The translations under genes were made by a program, and so were the position numbers. A stretch of 64,000 nucleotides of DNA from contig JAFQRE010000034.1 of NCBI GenBank assembly GCA_017410245.1, positions 53,848 through 117,847 on the forward strand. Reading direction: 5' to 3'. Within the stretch, counting starts at the first letter, position 1. Each line of letters begins with the position of its first letter. This document shows positions 8,751-17,703 of this stretch, one piece after another. A model generated the notes under the pieces. That model was not told where the DNA came from, searched no databases, and saw only the letters and a list, made by a program, of their open reading frames with translations. The DNA comes from Bacteroidaceae bacterium. GTDB lineage: Bacteria > Bacteroidota > Bacteroidia > Bacteroidales > Barnesiellaceae_A.

Positions 8751-9935
8751 TCAACGCATCGCTCTATTGTCGTAGTGAACAGCCACTCGCGCTGTAATCA
8801 TATAAAAAACGACGAGCACCCATAAATGGCAGTAGGACTGAGCAACGTCGCTAAAGCAAGCCCCCATCGTAGATAGTTGTACAAAGCCTTCAACACCCCA
8901 TGTCGAAGGAAATATATAACTCAACCATCGCCACACCGCGGGCATAGCATATCGAGGCCATGCTATACCCGACAGGAACAGCAATATGACTGACATGGCT
9001 ACAAACAACAAATAGACCTGCTCACGCTCTCGCACCATAACCGATAATGTAACAGCCATACATATAGAGGATAGTATAAATGGCAACGAGAAAATCATTA
9101 TATCGCTCAGAGTGCCCAACTGCGGATAGCCAAATATCGATGGTATGAAGTGCAACAAATAGATGGTATTGAATAGATAGATACTACTATAACACAACAT
9201 ACGTCCTACAAGTTGTGTCCAATAATTCCTTCGTTCAAACCACCCCCGTCCTTGCTCGTGAGCTTTACCGGCCAGCATAGCTATACCAAGCACAACGCTT
9301 TGTTGTAATATCAACACCAATACTGCCGGTATGAGAAATGAGGCTATGCCCGATGTAGGATTGTAGAGGACTACCGATGTGTAGGGAATGGGATTGGCTA
9401 CAATATCGGTTATCGACGAAGATAGACCTATGGGCATCTGCTGCAATCTTATTGTCGATTCTATATCGAGTACTACATTGTTGAGTGCCATATAGAGCTC
9501 TTTGTAATTGAGCAGCAGACTCATATCGGTGTAGAATACTATTGAGGATTGCTCTCCGCGATCTATATCACGAGAGAAGCTACCGGGGAAGAGAATAATA
9601 GCATAACACTCCCGCTGCATCATCATGGAGCGAGCTTCATCGAGATTGGCACAATACCCCACGATATGAGCGGCCGGTGTAGCATCGAAACAACGCACAA
9701 TCTCACGGCTCAACGCAGTGCGAGCATCATCTACAACCACTACCGGTATATCAGTTACAACCTCAGGGTTGTATATCAGCGCATAAAGTATAGGATAGGC
9801 TATGGGCAATAGTAGGAAGAACACCAACACCTCGGCATCGCGCAGTACATGGCGATACTCGCGAAGCCAATAGTACCTCACGCCGGCAAGCACTCGCCTA
9901 CAACGGCACAACAAGTTATCCTTATCGCTTCTCAT
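8751..9935 (-). CDS. ABC-2 type transporter permease
   Basis: A 394-residue inner-membrane permease of the YhhJ/YbhR type. One membrane segment lies near residues 35-53, followed by a large extracytoplasmic domain of about 150 residues, then five hydrophobic segments between about 205 and 390, including the conserved motif region with SGIAWPRYAMP near residue 333. It starts inside the 3' end of the preceding permease gene (14-base overlap), so the two are translationally linked and probably form a heterodimer. Likely exports a toxic or lipophilic compound with the HlyD and TolC proteins of the same operon. No ATP-binding domain is present in it or nearby. Confidence 0.88.
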   Translation of the reverse strand: MRSDKDNLLCRCRRVLAGVRYYWLREYRHVLRDAEVLVFFLLLPIAYPILYALIYNPEVVTDIPVVVVDDARTALSREIVRCFDATPAAHIVGYCANLDEARSMMMQRECYAIILFPGSFSRDIDRGEQSSIVFYTDMSLLLNYKELYMALNNVVLDIESTIRLQQMPIGLSSSITDIVANPIPYTSVVLYNPTSGIASFLIPAVLVLILQQSVVLGIAMLAGKAHEQGRGWFERRNYWTQLVGRMLCYSSIYLFNTIYLLHFIPSIFGYPQLGTLSDIMIFSLPFILSSICMAVTLSVMVREREQVYLLFVAMSVILLFLSGIAWPRYAMPAVWRWLSYIFPSTWGVEGFVQLSTMGACFSDVAQSYCHLWVLVVFYMITARVAVHYDNRAMR

Positions 9936-11100
9936 AGCTCGCCATCACACTACACAATCGTGGCAACAATATGATTGCCACCACCACAAAAACCAGAAGA
10001 ACCACATACGAATATCGACAATAGTACACAGTATAACCATTGAGCGCATTATTGACATAGATAAGAAAGTAGTGTCGCATAGGCAGTAGGTTGGTGAGCA
10101 AACGAAACGGAACATACATATCGGCTACCGGAAAAGAGAAACCACCCAGCGAAAAGGTAACAACACCAACAACACTCACTGTACTATAAGCTACCGGCAA
10201 TGTAGGCGATAAAGCTATCGTTATCACTACAACAGCCTGCGACGCCATCACAAGCAACACCATAGCCACTATCATGCTATATGGCGTTGTATGAAATGGG
10301 AAACGCATATACCCATACATAATGCTCTGTAGCAACAGACCTACTACTACAAACAACATAGCATATACTGCAAGTTTGCCAATAAGAGCCACACTACGTG
10401 AGCCACGAGACGCAAGTAACCAACTTCGCACACTACCTTTTTTCAATTCGCCGGCTATAGCATAGGTAGTAACCAATAACACCATCAGCTGTAATATGGT
10501 AGGAATAAACGAATTGCACAAATACACCGAATAGTTGAGCCAAGGATTACCCAATGCACACGAGTCAATCGTAATAGGTTGCAAGAGCGACATGATGCGA
10601 TGCTCGGTAAGCCCAACCGATAGCATCACGTCTTGCACCACCTCGGCCGATGCAAGTACCGACATGGTTGTAAAACTCTTATATAACAATGAGCCCGGTA
10701 TTAAAAAAGCATCGTTGGTATAAAACGAAATGATAGGTTGCTTGGCATCGAAAGTGCGTTGTTCAAAATCCTCGGGAATAAGCAACATTCCCAACACCTC
10801 ATTGCGCTGCATAGCCTTGCGACCTTCCGAGAAGTTATCTACCGTCATCACCACATCGACCGACTGCAACGCATTGAGCCTGCTTATAAACATATGCGAT
10901 GTGTGACTATTATCCATATCAACTATTGCAACCGGTATTTTCTCGGGCAGACCATTGTATAACATCGTACCAAAAAATATTATCGCAAACAATGGTATAC
11001 CCCCTATACACAACAACATGATAGGCTGAGATAAGATACGTCGCCACTCACGCACCATCACACGCCACAATGAAATAAAGCTTGGTTGCAAAATACCCAT
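9922..11100 (-). CDS. ABC-2 type transporter permease
   Basis: A 392-residue paralogue of the downstream permease with the same layout: one membrane segment near residues 30-50, a periplasmic domain of about 140 residues, then a cluster of five to six hydrophobic segments, with a FSLGGFSFPVADM segment near 325. I placed the start at the ATG at 11100, one base after the stop of the HlyD gene, because the longer frame starts with GTG inside that gene. Third gene of the tolC-hlyD-permease-permease operon. Substrate unknown. Confidence 0.88.
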   Translation of the reverse strand: MGILQPSFISLWRVMVREWRRILSQPIMLLCIGGIPLFAIIFFGTMLYNGLPEKIPVAIVDMDNSHTSHMFISRLNALQSVDVVMTVDNFSEGRKAMQRNEVLGMLLIPEDFEQRTFDAKQPIISFYTNDAFLIPGSLLYKSFTTMSVLASAEVVQDVMLSVGLTEHRIMSLLQPITIDSCALGNPWLNYSVYLCNSFIPTILQLMVLLVTTYAIAGELKKGSVRSWLLASRGSRSVALIGKLAVYAMLFVVVGLLLQSIMYGYMRFPFHTTPYSMIVAMVLLVMASQAVVVITIALSPTLPVAYSTVSVVGVVTFSLGGFSFPVADMYVPFRLLTNLLPMRHYFLIYVNNALNGYTVYYCRYSYVVLLVFVVVAIILLPRLCSVMASYEKR

Positions 11101-11101
11101 A

Positions 11102-12106
11102 TTAGTATTTGTAATACAGGTCACTGAATAGCACAGTCATACCCGGCAACAAACCTTGCACCTCGTCTATAGGTTTGAGCCGCACCGCAAACGTTTTGGC
11201 ATCATATTGTCCCGATGCTCTCGTAGCACGCCACACTGCATAGCTACCCATATCCTTAACATAATAGACCTGCAAACTTATCTCTTTATCGCCAAGAGCC
11301 GGCACGACAGCTCGATGCGACGATCCGATGGCAAGATATTGCAAAAACTCCTCTCGCACACGCAGGGTTATCCATACCTCATCGGGCAATAGGAGATTCA
11401 TAATAGGCGCGCCCAAACTCACCAACTCGCCTTCAAGCGGAAAAATATCACTCACCACACCTGCTCGAGGAGCTGTCAATGCAGCATCTTCCATGATGGC
11501 CTCCACTTCGGCCACGCCTCCCTTTGCCACTTGTAGCATAGCCTTTGAGGCATCTTTCTCTTCACGCCGAGCTCCATTGAGTGCCATGTCATATTGCGAA
11601 CGAGCAGCACCTTCGGCAGCAGAAGCCATTTCATAGGCAGCCAACGCTTCATCACGCCTCTGCTCCGACACAACCCCTTGCTTGTATAAAGACTCGGTGC
11701 GACGATAACTCTTATCGGCAATAGAGAGGGCTGCTTGTGCTTGCAATAATATATCATAGGCCACACGTACAGCCTCTCGGCGAGTACCGGCATCGACCAA
11801 TTCGTTTTCGGCCTCGGCTGCATGCTGCATGGCAACAGCCTGCGACAACTGCGCCTCGACCAACGAGGAGTGTATATGTACCAATGTATCACCTGCCTCT
11901 ACCCTATCGCCCTCGGATACAAGCAAATGCGCTACTCTTCCTGGCAACTTACCCGATATGCGTAGAACATTGGCTTCCACCTCACCTTGCAGCATAGTGG
12001 GTTTATGGCGCAACATACTCATACCCAGACAAGCAACAACCATCATAGCAATGAGTAGCAACATCATCAACAGCGTAAAAAGGTTTCTTCGTTTCATGTT
12101 ATTCAT
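11102..12106 (-). CDS. HlyD family membrane-fusion protein
   Basis: A 334-residue periplasmic adaptor that links inner-membrane permeases to the outer-membrane channel. It has an N-terminal membrane anchor (about residues 8-28), a first half lipoyl/biotinyl-like motif (GRVAHLLVSEGDRVEAGDTL, about 48-67), a long alpha-helical hairpin (about 75-190) with Ala/Glu-rich heptads, and the second half of the lipoyl domain (DAALTAPRAGVVSDIFPLEG) followed by a beta barrel. The start is the ATG at 12106, since the longer frame begins with TTG overlapping the tolC stop. Confidence 0.92.
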   Translation of the reverse strand: MNNMKRRNLFTLLMMLLLIAMMVVACLGMSMLRHKPTMLQGEVEANVLRISGKLPGRVAHLLVSEGDRVEAGDTLVHIHSSLVEAQLSQAVAMQHAAEAENELVDAGTRREAVRVAYDILLQAQAALSIADKSYRRTESLYKQGVVSEQRRDEALAAYEMASAAEGAARSQYDMALNGARREEKDASKAMLQVAKGGVAEVEAIMEDAALTAPRAGVVSDIFPLEGELVSLGAPIMNLLLPDEVWITLRVREEFLQYLAIGSSHRAVVPALGDKEISLQVYYVKDMGSYAVWRATRASGQYDAKTFAVRLKPIDEVQGLLPGMTVLFSDLYYKY

Positions 12107-12120
12107 AATAAAAAAATACT

Positions 12121-13512
12121 TCAATACAACGGCACTCCAACAGCTCTCAGATAGTTGTCATACGTCACTGCCATTGTCACACGAGCATCTATCAATTCGC
12201 TACGAGCTTGTTGCCATGCAGTTTGGGCAGCAAGCAACTGAACATAAGTAAATACCCCCTCATTAAATGCAATACGAGCATTGTGCATATTGGCTTCGGC
12301 TTGCCGGCAATTATGCTCACAAAGTTTATACACACGCACAGCCTCTTCATAGCCCAGTCGAGTTTGTTCAACCTGCAAGTCTATACTCTCTTTGGCCATT
12401 TCAATCTCCATATCGGCTATCACTACAGCACTTTGTGCAACTTTGTAGCGATAGTAATTGACACCCCAATGAAAGATAGGAACTCGCACCATGACACCCA
12501 CACTGAACATACCCTCAAGATGTGTTTGAAATCCATTGTAAAAATTAGGCACACCCATGCTATACATTCCCACCAGCAAAACCGATGGTAACATATCGGA
12601 CAAGGCTATGCGTTGTTGTGCACGAGCCATACCCGCCATCGACTGTAAGCTGCGCACCTCCTCGCGCCTGGCATAAACTCCTTGAAGATGATAGGTATTC
12701 AACTCCCACGGAGTTACAACCGACATAGACTCGTCTTGCAACTCAAATATGGTATCTAATGGCAATCCACACAACCGCGCCAACAACATACGCGCCATCG
12801 ATAAGCCATTCTCGGCCTTAGTATGTAGCACCTCAGCCTCATTCAGTGCCACAGCTACAGCCAGTCCCTCACTTTGCGTAGCAACACCCTCGGCAATCAT
12901 CGCATTCATATCGCTGTACAAAGACTTGACAAGTGCAACATAATCCTCGGCCAACCGAGCCTTATGTACCAACGACACCACCAACCAATAAGCCTCATCA
13001 ACTGCAGTTATAACATCATTACCTACCTGCCTATATTGCGAATGAGCCAACATCTCGGCATACCGGGCCATCTCATTGGCTGCCCATATCTTTCCGCCCA
13101 TAAATATAGGTTGCGTAACGGTCACTGCACCCACACCCACCTTATGAGTATCCAGTTCCAACAAATCGTTGGGTAACAACGAAGATAACAACTCTTGAGG
13201 CACACCCCACCCTGCAACAGTATTGCGCAACGATTCTACATCGATAAGTCGTGTAGGTTTCTGGTTATAGAAAAACGCACCATCAAAGTCCACTCCCGGC
13301 CAATAGGCCCCTCTTGCCGCCCGACGTAGGTTGCTACTTTGGCGAGTCATCTCTTTAGCTATAGCAAGCGACCTACTATGCTGCATAGCCCACACGCGAC
13401 AAGTATCGAGCGACACTGCAGATGCACCCACCGCTCGGGGAGCAACTATTATACCAACAATAAGGCATATACAAAATTGCAATGTAACAGCAAAGACTCG
13501 ACGTTTACTCAT
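12121..13512 (-). CDS. TolC family outer-membrane efflux protein
   Basis: A 463-residue outer-membrane channel subunit. It begins with a signal peptide (residues 1-30), followed by two repeats of the OEP domain, each with long coiled-coil helices; the N-terminal repeat contains a DGAFFYNQKP beta-strand and the second a FHWGVNYYRY segment. First gene of the efflux operon. The start is set at the ATG at 13512; a GTG three codons upstream is possible. A terminator from the upstream gene lies 28-56 bases upstream, so the operon may be served by read-through or by a promoter I could not identify. Confidence 0.92.
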   Translation of the reverse strand: MSKRRVFAVTLQFCICLIVGIIVAPRAVGASAVSLDTCRVWAMQHSRSLAIAKEMTRQSSNLRRAARGAYWPGVDFDGAFFYNQKPTRLIDVESLRNTVAGWGVPQELLSSLLPNDLLELDTHKVGVGAVTVTQPIFMGGKIWAANEMARYAEMLAHSQYRQVGNDVITAVDEAYWLVVSLVHKARLAEDYVALVKSLYSDMNAMIAEGVATQSEGLAVAVALNEAEVLHTKAENGLSMARMLLARLCGLPLDTIFELQDESMSVVTPWELNTYHLQGVYARREEVRSLQSMAGMARAQQRIALSDMLPSVLLVGMYSMGVPNFYNGFQTHLEGMFSVGVMVRVPIFHWGVNYYRYKVAQSAVVIADMEIEMAKESIDLQVEQTRLGYEEAVRVYKLCEHNCRQAEANMHNARIAFNEGVFTYVQLLAAQTAWQQARSELIDARVTMAVTYDNYLRAVGVPLY

Positions 13513-13539
13513 ATTGTACACAACACATAGAGAAATAAA

Positions 13540-13568
13540 ATGGCAGTCCTCAATGCGAGAACTGCCAT
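13540..13568 (-). terminator. rho-independent terminator between coiled-coil gene and tolC operon
   Basis: ATGGCAGT (13540-13547) pairs with ACTGCCAT (13561-13568), with inner TTCTC/GAGGA pairing, followed on the minus strand by a T-rich stretch. Confidence 0.75.
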
Positions 13569-13634
13569 ATAAACATTCGAGTCTGCAATAAAGCAGATGC
13601 TTTAACCTATTTTATTATATGAAACAAGAAAAGA

Positions 13635-14528
13635 TTATTTTTCCAACGCAAAAACGCCACGACCTATCACGTAGTTATCGGCAAAAATTTCCACCTCATA
13701 ACTACCCGGATATAGGTATTCATCAACGTCCCAATACATCACCACTTCGCTTATCTCCTCTCCGGCATACTCTATCATCTTGGCACAAGAGTATGGTATT
13801 TCGCTATTCTCAAAGGCAAAGAGGTTGTTCTCATTCTTCACCATAATGTCGCCATCGGGCTTGCGCACACGTGCATATATCATCTTCTCACCAGTCGATG
13901 CAGTAACATTCTTGGCAATAGAGAACGAAATCTCCAACTTAGCAATCTGTTTGATTTTCTTCGCTACCTTGCCATTGGTACGCAAAGGGGTAACTTGCAC
14001 ATTCACAGCATCGAGTTTCGATGCAATAGTCACTTTGTGGCTGAGCGAGTCACGCTCGTTGAGCAGCTCCTCGGCACGCGCCGAAACATCTTCATATTTT
14101 TTACGCACCTTGCGGTTTTCGGCACGAAGATTTTTATTCTCTTGATTGAGAGAGTCTATCTGAGCCACATACACACGCATGATGCCACGAAGTGTCTCCA
14201 ACTCGGCACGCAACTCGGCTATACGCTTGGCACTAGTAGCCTTCTCCGACTTCAACTCCTCATAGAGTCGTTGCACCTTTATTTGCTCAGCCTCAAGGCG
14301 TTCTATCAAAGAGTCGTTCTTGAGCACCATCTTTTGGCCCTCATATAGCGCATACTGCTCGGCAAGGTCGGCATACTCATGCTCAAGCTCCATTCGCTCT
14401 TTCTCCACTTCAAGCTGCTCAATCTGTTTCGATTGCTTGCTACTCTGCACAATAAAGAGCACCACTACAACTATCAAGGCAACCGATAAGCCAGCCATGA
14501 TACCCCAAATAAGTTTGTTATTCTTCAT
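13635..14528 (-). CDS. membrane-anchored coiled-coil protein, unknown function
   Basis: A 297-residue protein with one N-terminal membrane segment (about residues 6-28), a continuous coiled coil of about 150 residues (30-185) rich in Glu, Lys, Leu and Arg, and a C-terminal beta-rich domain of about 100 residues ending in a VIGRGVFALEK strand. The overall design, an inner-membrane anchor with a long periplasmic coil and a beta domain, is seen in many Bacteroidales proteins of unknown role. The ATG at 14528 is chosen because it starts the membrane segment and lies about 40 bases after a TAACTTTG element; the longer upstream frame is unlikely. Confidence 0.82.
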   Translation of the reverse strand: MKNNKLIWGIMAGLSVALIVVVVLFIVQSSKQSKQIEQLEVEKERMELEHEYADLAEQYALYEGQKMVLKNDSLIERLEAEQIKVQRLYEELKSEKATSAKRIAELRAELETLRGIMRVYVAQIDSLNQENKNLRAENRKVRKKYEDVSARAEELLNERDSLSHKVTIASKLDAVNVQVTPLRTNGKVAKKIKQIAKLEISFSIAKNVTASTGEKMIYARVRKPDGDIMVKNENNLFAFENSEIPYSCAKMIEYAGEEISEVVMYWDVDEYLYPGSYEVEIFADNYVIGRGVFALEK

Positions 14529-14567
14529 TTGTATATGTTTGTTATTATTTTTTACTATTAGCGGTTG

Positions 14568-14575
14568 CAAAGTTA
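14568..14575 (-). promoter_or_regulatory. -7 element of coiled-coil gene promoter
   Basis: Reads TAACTTTG on the minus strand, about 40 bases upstream of the ATG at 14528. Confidence 0.55.
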
Positions 14576-14760
14576 ATTCATTAGCTTGTATCGGACAATA
14601 GTAATTAGATTTTTTAAACATTAATAGTTAATAAGATACACGCCACGACAAATATTATAACAACCACATTTACAAACACTTGAAACAAAACAGAAAGGAA
14701 TAACGTAAAGCTTGACAAGATAATATTCATTTTTTGCATTGACTATATTCCTAAATTACT

Positions 14761-14768
14761 TATCTTTG
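14761..14768 (+). promoter_or_regulatory. -7 element of PASTA gene promoter
   Basis: TATCTTTG, 31 bases upstream of the ATG at 14800. A TTTG at 14733-14736 is a possible -33 element but the spacing (24) is long. Confidence 0.6.
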
Positions 14769-14799
14769 TAACTATAAAAAACAGAGACATTGCAACATT

Positions 14800-15408
14800 A
14801 TGAATAAGTTCTGCAACTTCTTTAAGAGCCATCGCATCATCAGCAACCTGCTTTTGATGTTAATCGTATCGTTCATACTCTTTATTGTACTGAATGTGTG
14901 GCTCAACACCTATACACGCCACAACGACCTCACTACCATGCCATCGGTTAAGTATCTCACTGTCGATGAGGCCGCTGAAGTTTTTGCACGTCACAATCTG
15001 CAATACGAAATCATAGACTCGGTATTTAACGACCGAGCTACTCCCGGTATGATAGTAGAACAAATACCTGCTGCCGATACCAAAGTAAAGGAAGAACGCA
15101 CCATCTACCTTACTATCAATGCCTACTCGCCCAAGACGGCCAAGATACCTACCATTATCAATACATCTATACGTCAGGCCGAAGCACAACTGAAGAGTGT
15201 TGGATTTCGTAACATCGACATTCGCTATAAGCCGTCGCCCTACAAGGGTCTTGTACTTGATGTGAAACATGATGGACATTCTATTACCGAAAACGAAAGA
15301 ATTGCCACAACAAGTCGCATCACTCTCATTGTAGGAGAAGGCGAAAAAGAGCCTGAGACCGACTCTGTAACAACAGAAGTTCCTGACGAGGAAATTATAG
15401 TGTGGTAA
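14800..15408 (+). CDS. PASTA domain protein
   Basis: A 202-residue membrane-anchored protein with a membrane segment at about residues 15-37 and two to three PASTA repeats outside it (about 48-108, 110-180), each with the proline/glycine turn and alternating strand pattern, as in ATPGMIVEQIPAAD. PASTA domains bind peptidoglycan or beta-lactams in kinases and PBPs; here there is no kinase, as is usual for the Bacteroidota version. The next gene is an RluA-type synthase, an arrangement I recall as common in this phylum. The C-terminal tail is acidic. Confidence 0.88.
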   Translation: MNKFCNFFKSHRIISNLLLMLIVSFILFIVLNVWLNTYTRHNDLTTMPSVKYLTVDEAAEVFARHNLQYEIIDSVFNDRATPGMIVEQIPAADTKVKEERTIYLTINAYSPKTAKIPTIINTSIRQAEAQLKSVGFRNIDIRYKPSPYKGLVLDVKHDGHSITENERIATTSRITLIVGEGEKEPETDSVTTEVPDEEIIVW

Positions 15409-15422
15409 TAGTAACACCTCAA

Positions 15423-16502
15423 ATGCCCTCTTCTATTATGGCCGAAGATATATATACCGGTGAAGATATATTACTTACCGACGACAATGAACGTGAACTT
15501 TATGAGCACTTTCGCTTTGTTGCCGATAAAGGACAGACACTATTGCGCGTAGATAAGTTTCTTGTCACACGCATGGAAAACGCCTCACGCAACCGCATAC
15601 AGCAAGCAGCCGAAGCCGGTTGCATACTTGTCAATGGCAAGCCTGTAAAATCGAACTATCGCGTGAAGCCCCTCGATGTCGTATCGATAGTAATGGACCG
15701 TCCACGATATGAATGCGAAATCATTGCCCAAGACATTCCGCTCGATATCGTATATGAAGATAATGATGTGCTGGTTGTGAACAAACCGGCAGGACTTGTC
15801 GTTCACCCGGGACACGGCAATTATAGCGGAACTCTTGTCAATGCCTTGGCTTGGCACTTCCGCGATACCCCCGACTATGACGTGAGCGATCCACGACTTG
15901 GACTTGTACACCGCATCGATAAAGACACATCGGGACTATTGGTCATAGCCAAAACCCCCGAAGCCAAAACCCACCTTGGGCTACAATTTTTTAACAAAAC
16001 AACACAACGCAAATATGTAGCAATGGTGTGGGGTGCTATGGAAAACGACGAAGGTCGCATAGAAGGCCATATTGGTCGTAGCCTTAAAGACCGCTTGCAG
16101 ATGACCGTATTTCCCAATGGCGACTATGGCAAGAGTGCCGTAACACACTATCGCACCATCGAGCGTCTGGGTTATGTATCGGTAGTAGAGTGTGTACTTG
16201 AAACAGGTCGTACACACCAGATAAGGGTACACATGAAACACATAGGTCACACCCTCTTCAACGATGAGCGCTATGGAGGCGACCAGATATTGCGTGGCAC
16301 CACATTTGCCAAGTACCGACAGTTTGTGCAAAACTGCTTCGATATATGCCCCCGTCAAGCTCTTCATGCCAAGACTCTGGGGTTCAAGCACCCTCGCACC
16401 GGTCAAGATATGTTTTTCGACACCGAAATTCCAACCGATATGACCAACCTGATAGAGCGTTGGAGACAATACATCTCATCTCGCGAAATTGACGAGGAGT
16501 AA
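15423..16502 (+). CDS. RluA family 23S rRNA pseudouridine synthase (RluD-like)
   Basis: A 359-residue RNA-modifying enzyme. It has an S4 RNA-binding domain (about residues 30-85, DKFLVTRMENASRNRIQQAA), then the RluA catalytic domain with the diagnostic HRIDKDTSGLLVIAKT motif (catalytic Asp in HRxDxxTSG, about residues 160-175) and a C-terminal GRTHQIRVH motif. The S4 plus RluA architecture matches RluD, which modifies helix 69 of 23S rRNA. The start is the ATG at 15423; a GTG at 15402 overlapping the PASTA gene end and an ATG at 15438 are also possible. Likely co-transcribed with the PASTA gene. Confidence 0.93.
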   Translation: MPSSIMAEDIYTGEDILLTDDNERELYEHFRFVADKGQTLLRVDKFLVTRMENASRNRIQQAAEAGCILVNGKPVKSNYRVKPLDVVSIVMDRPRYECEIIAQDIPLDIVYEDNDVLVVNKPAGLVVHPGHGNYSGTLVNALAWHFRDTPDYDVSDPRLGLVHRIDKDTSGLLVIAKTPEAKTHLGLQFFNKTTQRKYVAMVWGAMENDEGRIEGHIGRSLKDRLQMTVFPNGDYGKSAVTHYRTIERLGYVSVVECVLETGRTHQIRVHMKHIGHTLFNDERYGGDQILRGTTFAKYRQFVQNCFDICPRQALHAKTLGFKHPRTGQDMFFDTEIPTDMTNLIERWRQYISSREIDEE

Positions 16503-16531
16503 TATTTATTGCAACTAACAACCTTAATGAT

Positions 16532-17689
16532 ATGACACAGAAAATAGACTATGAAGACATACGTTCATTTCGCGATGAAGAATACCGCGAAAAGGCCTCG
16601 GCACTACTTCAAGAGCCTCAGTTCAAAAAGGTTATAGAAACGGTAATGCCCGAAATAGATTACAAGCTATTCGGCATGAAAATGCTCAGTCTCAACTCAA
16701 TATACGAGTTTCAGAAAGAAATAATAGCACCATTTATATATAAGTTGATGTCGCAAACAAGCGATGGGTTGCAAAACCAAGGTATAGAGTATCTCTCGCA
16801 CGACAAGAATTACCTCTTCATGTCCAACCACCGCGACATTGTGCTCGATGCTTCGCTACTATGCATTGTACTGTTTGAGCACAACCTCGACACATGCGAG
16901 ATTGCCATTGGAAGCAACCTGCTTATATATCAATGGATTGCCGACCTCGTTCGCATCAACAAGAGTTTTATCGTAAAACGCGGTGTGGGTGTGCGTCAGG
17001 CATTGGAAGCAGCACAACAACTCTCGGGCTACATACACTACGCTATCAATGAGAAAAAGCAATCGGTGTGGATAGCGCAACGTGAAGGACGCGCCAAAGA
17101 CTCGAACGACCGCACTCAAGAGGCACTCATCAAGATGCTCACTCTCGGTCGTAGCGGAAACGTGCTCGATAACATACGACAACTCAACATATCGCCTCTG
17201 GCCATCTCTTACGAGTATGACCCCTGCGATAGCCTCAAGGCTTTTGAGTTCCTACAAAAGAGCAAAAATCCCGATTTCAAGAAGAGCCCTCAAGACGACC
17301 TTGTGAATATGCAAACCGGTATCATGGGCTACAAAGGTATAGTCAATTACGCATTTACGCCCTGTATCAACGATGAGTTGTCTCATATCGATCCCAACAG
17401 CGACAGAAGCGAGATACTGCAAGCCGTATGCAAGATTATAGACCATCATATACATAGCCACTACCGCATCTATCCGGGCAACTATGTGGCATATGACAAG
17501 TTGTACAATACACAACGCTTTGCCGGTGAATACACTGCCGAACAAAAAGCAAAATTTGAACAATACATACATGGGCAGATTGTTAAGTTGGGCAACTTCA
17601 GTACCGACGACTATAACTATATGTATGACAAGATGCTGTTGATGTATTCCAATCCGCTCAAGAACAAACTTGAAGCCACCAACGCATAG
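16532..17689 (+). CDS. PlsC-type acyltransferase
   Basis: A 385-residue enzyme related to glycerol-phosphate acyltransferases. The catalytic NHRDIVLD (HxxxxD) is visible near residues 99-106, and EGRAKD near 190 replaces the usual EGTRS block III. It resembles lipid or ornithine-acyl transferases of the 1-acyl-glycerol-3-phosphate family in size and in the N-terminal helical region preceding the motif. Exact acceptor is unknown. It follows rluA by 29 bases and precedes a metallophosphoesterase by 14, so it probably lies in one operon with them. Confidence 0.85.
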   Translation: MTQKIDYEDIRSFRDEEYREKASALLQEPQFKKVIETVMPEIDYKLFGMKMLSLNSIYEFQKEIIAPFIYKLMSQTSDGLQNQGIEYLSHDKNYLFMSNHRDIVLDASLLCIVLFEHNLDTCEIAIGSNLLIYQWIADLVRINKSFIVKRGVGVRQALEAAQQLSGYIHYAINEKKQSVWIAQREGRAKDSNDRTQEALIKMLTLGRSGNVLDNIRQLNISPLAISYEYDPCDSLKAFEFLQKSKNPDFKKSPQDDLVNMQTGIMGYKGIVNYAFTPCINDELSHIDPNSDRSEILQAVCKIIDHHIHSHYRIYPGNYVAYDKLYNTQRFAGEYTAEQKAKFEQYIHGQIVKLGNFSTDDYNYMYDKMLLMYSNPLKNKLEATNA

Positions 17690-17703
17690 CTCAACCTCTA
17701 CCC

